A DNA stretch of 13,919 nucleotides. Source: Anaerolineaceae bacterium (GTDB lineage Bacteria > Chloroflexota > Anaerolineae > Anaerolineales > Villigracilaceae). Numbering within the stretch: the first letter of the stretch is position 1; each line of letters begins with the position of its first letter. This document shows positions 13,757 to 13,919 of the stretch, in pieces. The stretch covers positions 1 through 13,919 of the forward strand of contig BQMV01000017.1 in assembly GCA_022181005.1 (NCBI GenBank). Reading direction: 5' to 3'. The notes beneath the pieces are model-generated. The model was not told where the DNA came from. It did no database searches and worked only from the letters and a program-made list of their open reading frames with translations. The translations under genes and the position numbers were made by a program.

Positions 13757-13919
13757 ATGAACGATGCAACCGCATCCGCCGCGCTGGCGGAACAGGGCAG
13801 GCAGGAATATGAGCGGGGAGCGTTCCTTGCCGCCGCGAAATTATTCGACCAAGCCGCGCAAGCGTATCGAGACGCCGGCGATCCGCTTAATGCGGCGGAA
13901 ATGAAGAACAATCAAAGCG
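13757..13919 (+). CDS. TPR-like helical protein, N-terminal fragment cut by the window edge
   Basis: Fifty-four residues are visible. They are alanine-rich and form two amphipathic helices with TPR spacing: AEQGRQEYERGAFLAAAKLF then DQAAQAYRDAGDPLNAAEMK. The G-x-F-xx-A-x-xx-F pattern is typical of a TPR first helix. The ATG is 5 bases after the stop of the tandem HTH gene with no ribosome site of its own, suggesting translational coupling. Function cannot be stated from this fragment; a protein-interaction scaffold paired with the regulator is a reasonable guess. Confidence 0.65.
   Translation, partial: MNDATASAALAEQGRQEYERGAFLAAAKLFDQAAQAYRDAGDPLNAAEMKNNQS

Overview
The window looks like chromosome from a Chloroflexota bacterium, probably class Anaerolineae. 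I infer this from the gene set and protein style: a short Oxa1-type YidC, Soj/Spo0J-type ParAB, membrane-free histidine kinases, moderately high GC, and GGTATAAT-type -10 boxes. No 16S rRNA or other decisive marker is present, so the assignment is tentative. Almost everything reads rightward; the only leftward gene is a transposase at the left edge.

Layout. (1) 1-~540: the 5' part of an IS1-family insertion sequence on the minus strand, running off the left edge. Its transposase is split in two frames joined at an A7C slippery site. (2) 554-4391: a housekeeping cluster driven by a good promoter: rpmH (bL34), rnpA (RNase P protein), yidD, a PQQ-type beta-propeller lipoprotein, yidC, and jag/khpB. 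It ends at a strong hairpin terminator. This is the classical origin-proximal cluster, with a lipoprotein inserted and with dnaA not visible upstream. (3) 4403-5266: a PfkB-family sugar kinase that appears to be read from a leaderless mRNA. (4) 5267-7106: parA and parB, separated by an 83-bp palindromic repeat and preceded by a heptamer repeat array. The mnmE, mnmG and rsmG genes that often sit between jag and parA are absent. (5) 7128-9969: an AAA ATPase with a DUF4143/PD-(D/E)XK-like C-terminus, again apparently leaderless, then a YtcJ-type metal-dependent amidohydrolase. (6) 9970-12972: a signalling operon of two soluble histidine kinases and one OmpR/PhoB-type response regulator. The first kinase carries an MshEN-like tandem repeat and the second a GAF-like domain. 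(7) 13022-13919: a regulator with two tandem XRE-type helix-turn-helix domains, then the start of a TPR-like protein cut by the right edge.

How the parts work together. Region 2 couples ribosome and RNase P production to membrane-protein insertion (YidD, YidC, Jag). Region 4 is the chromosome segregation pair. Region 6 looks like a self-contained phosphorelay with two cytoplasmic inputs converging on one DNA-binding output. The most unusual non-coding signal is at the gene junctions. Three of them (jag-pfkB, pfkB-parA, amidohydrolase-kinase) hold in-phase 7-bp repeats of different sequence, and the parA-parB junction holds a separate palindromic element.
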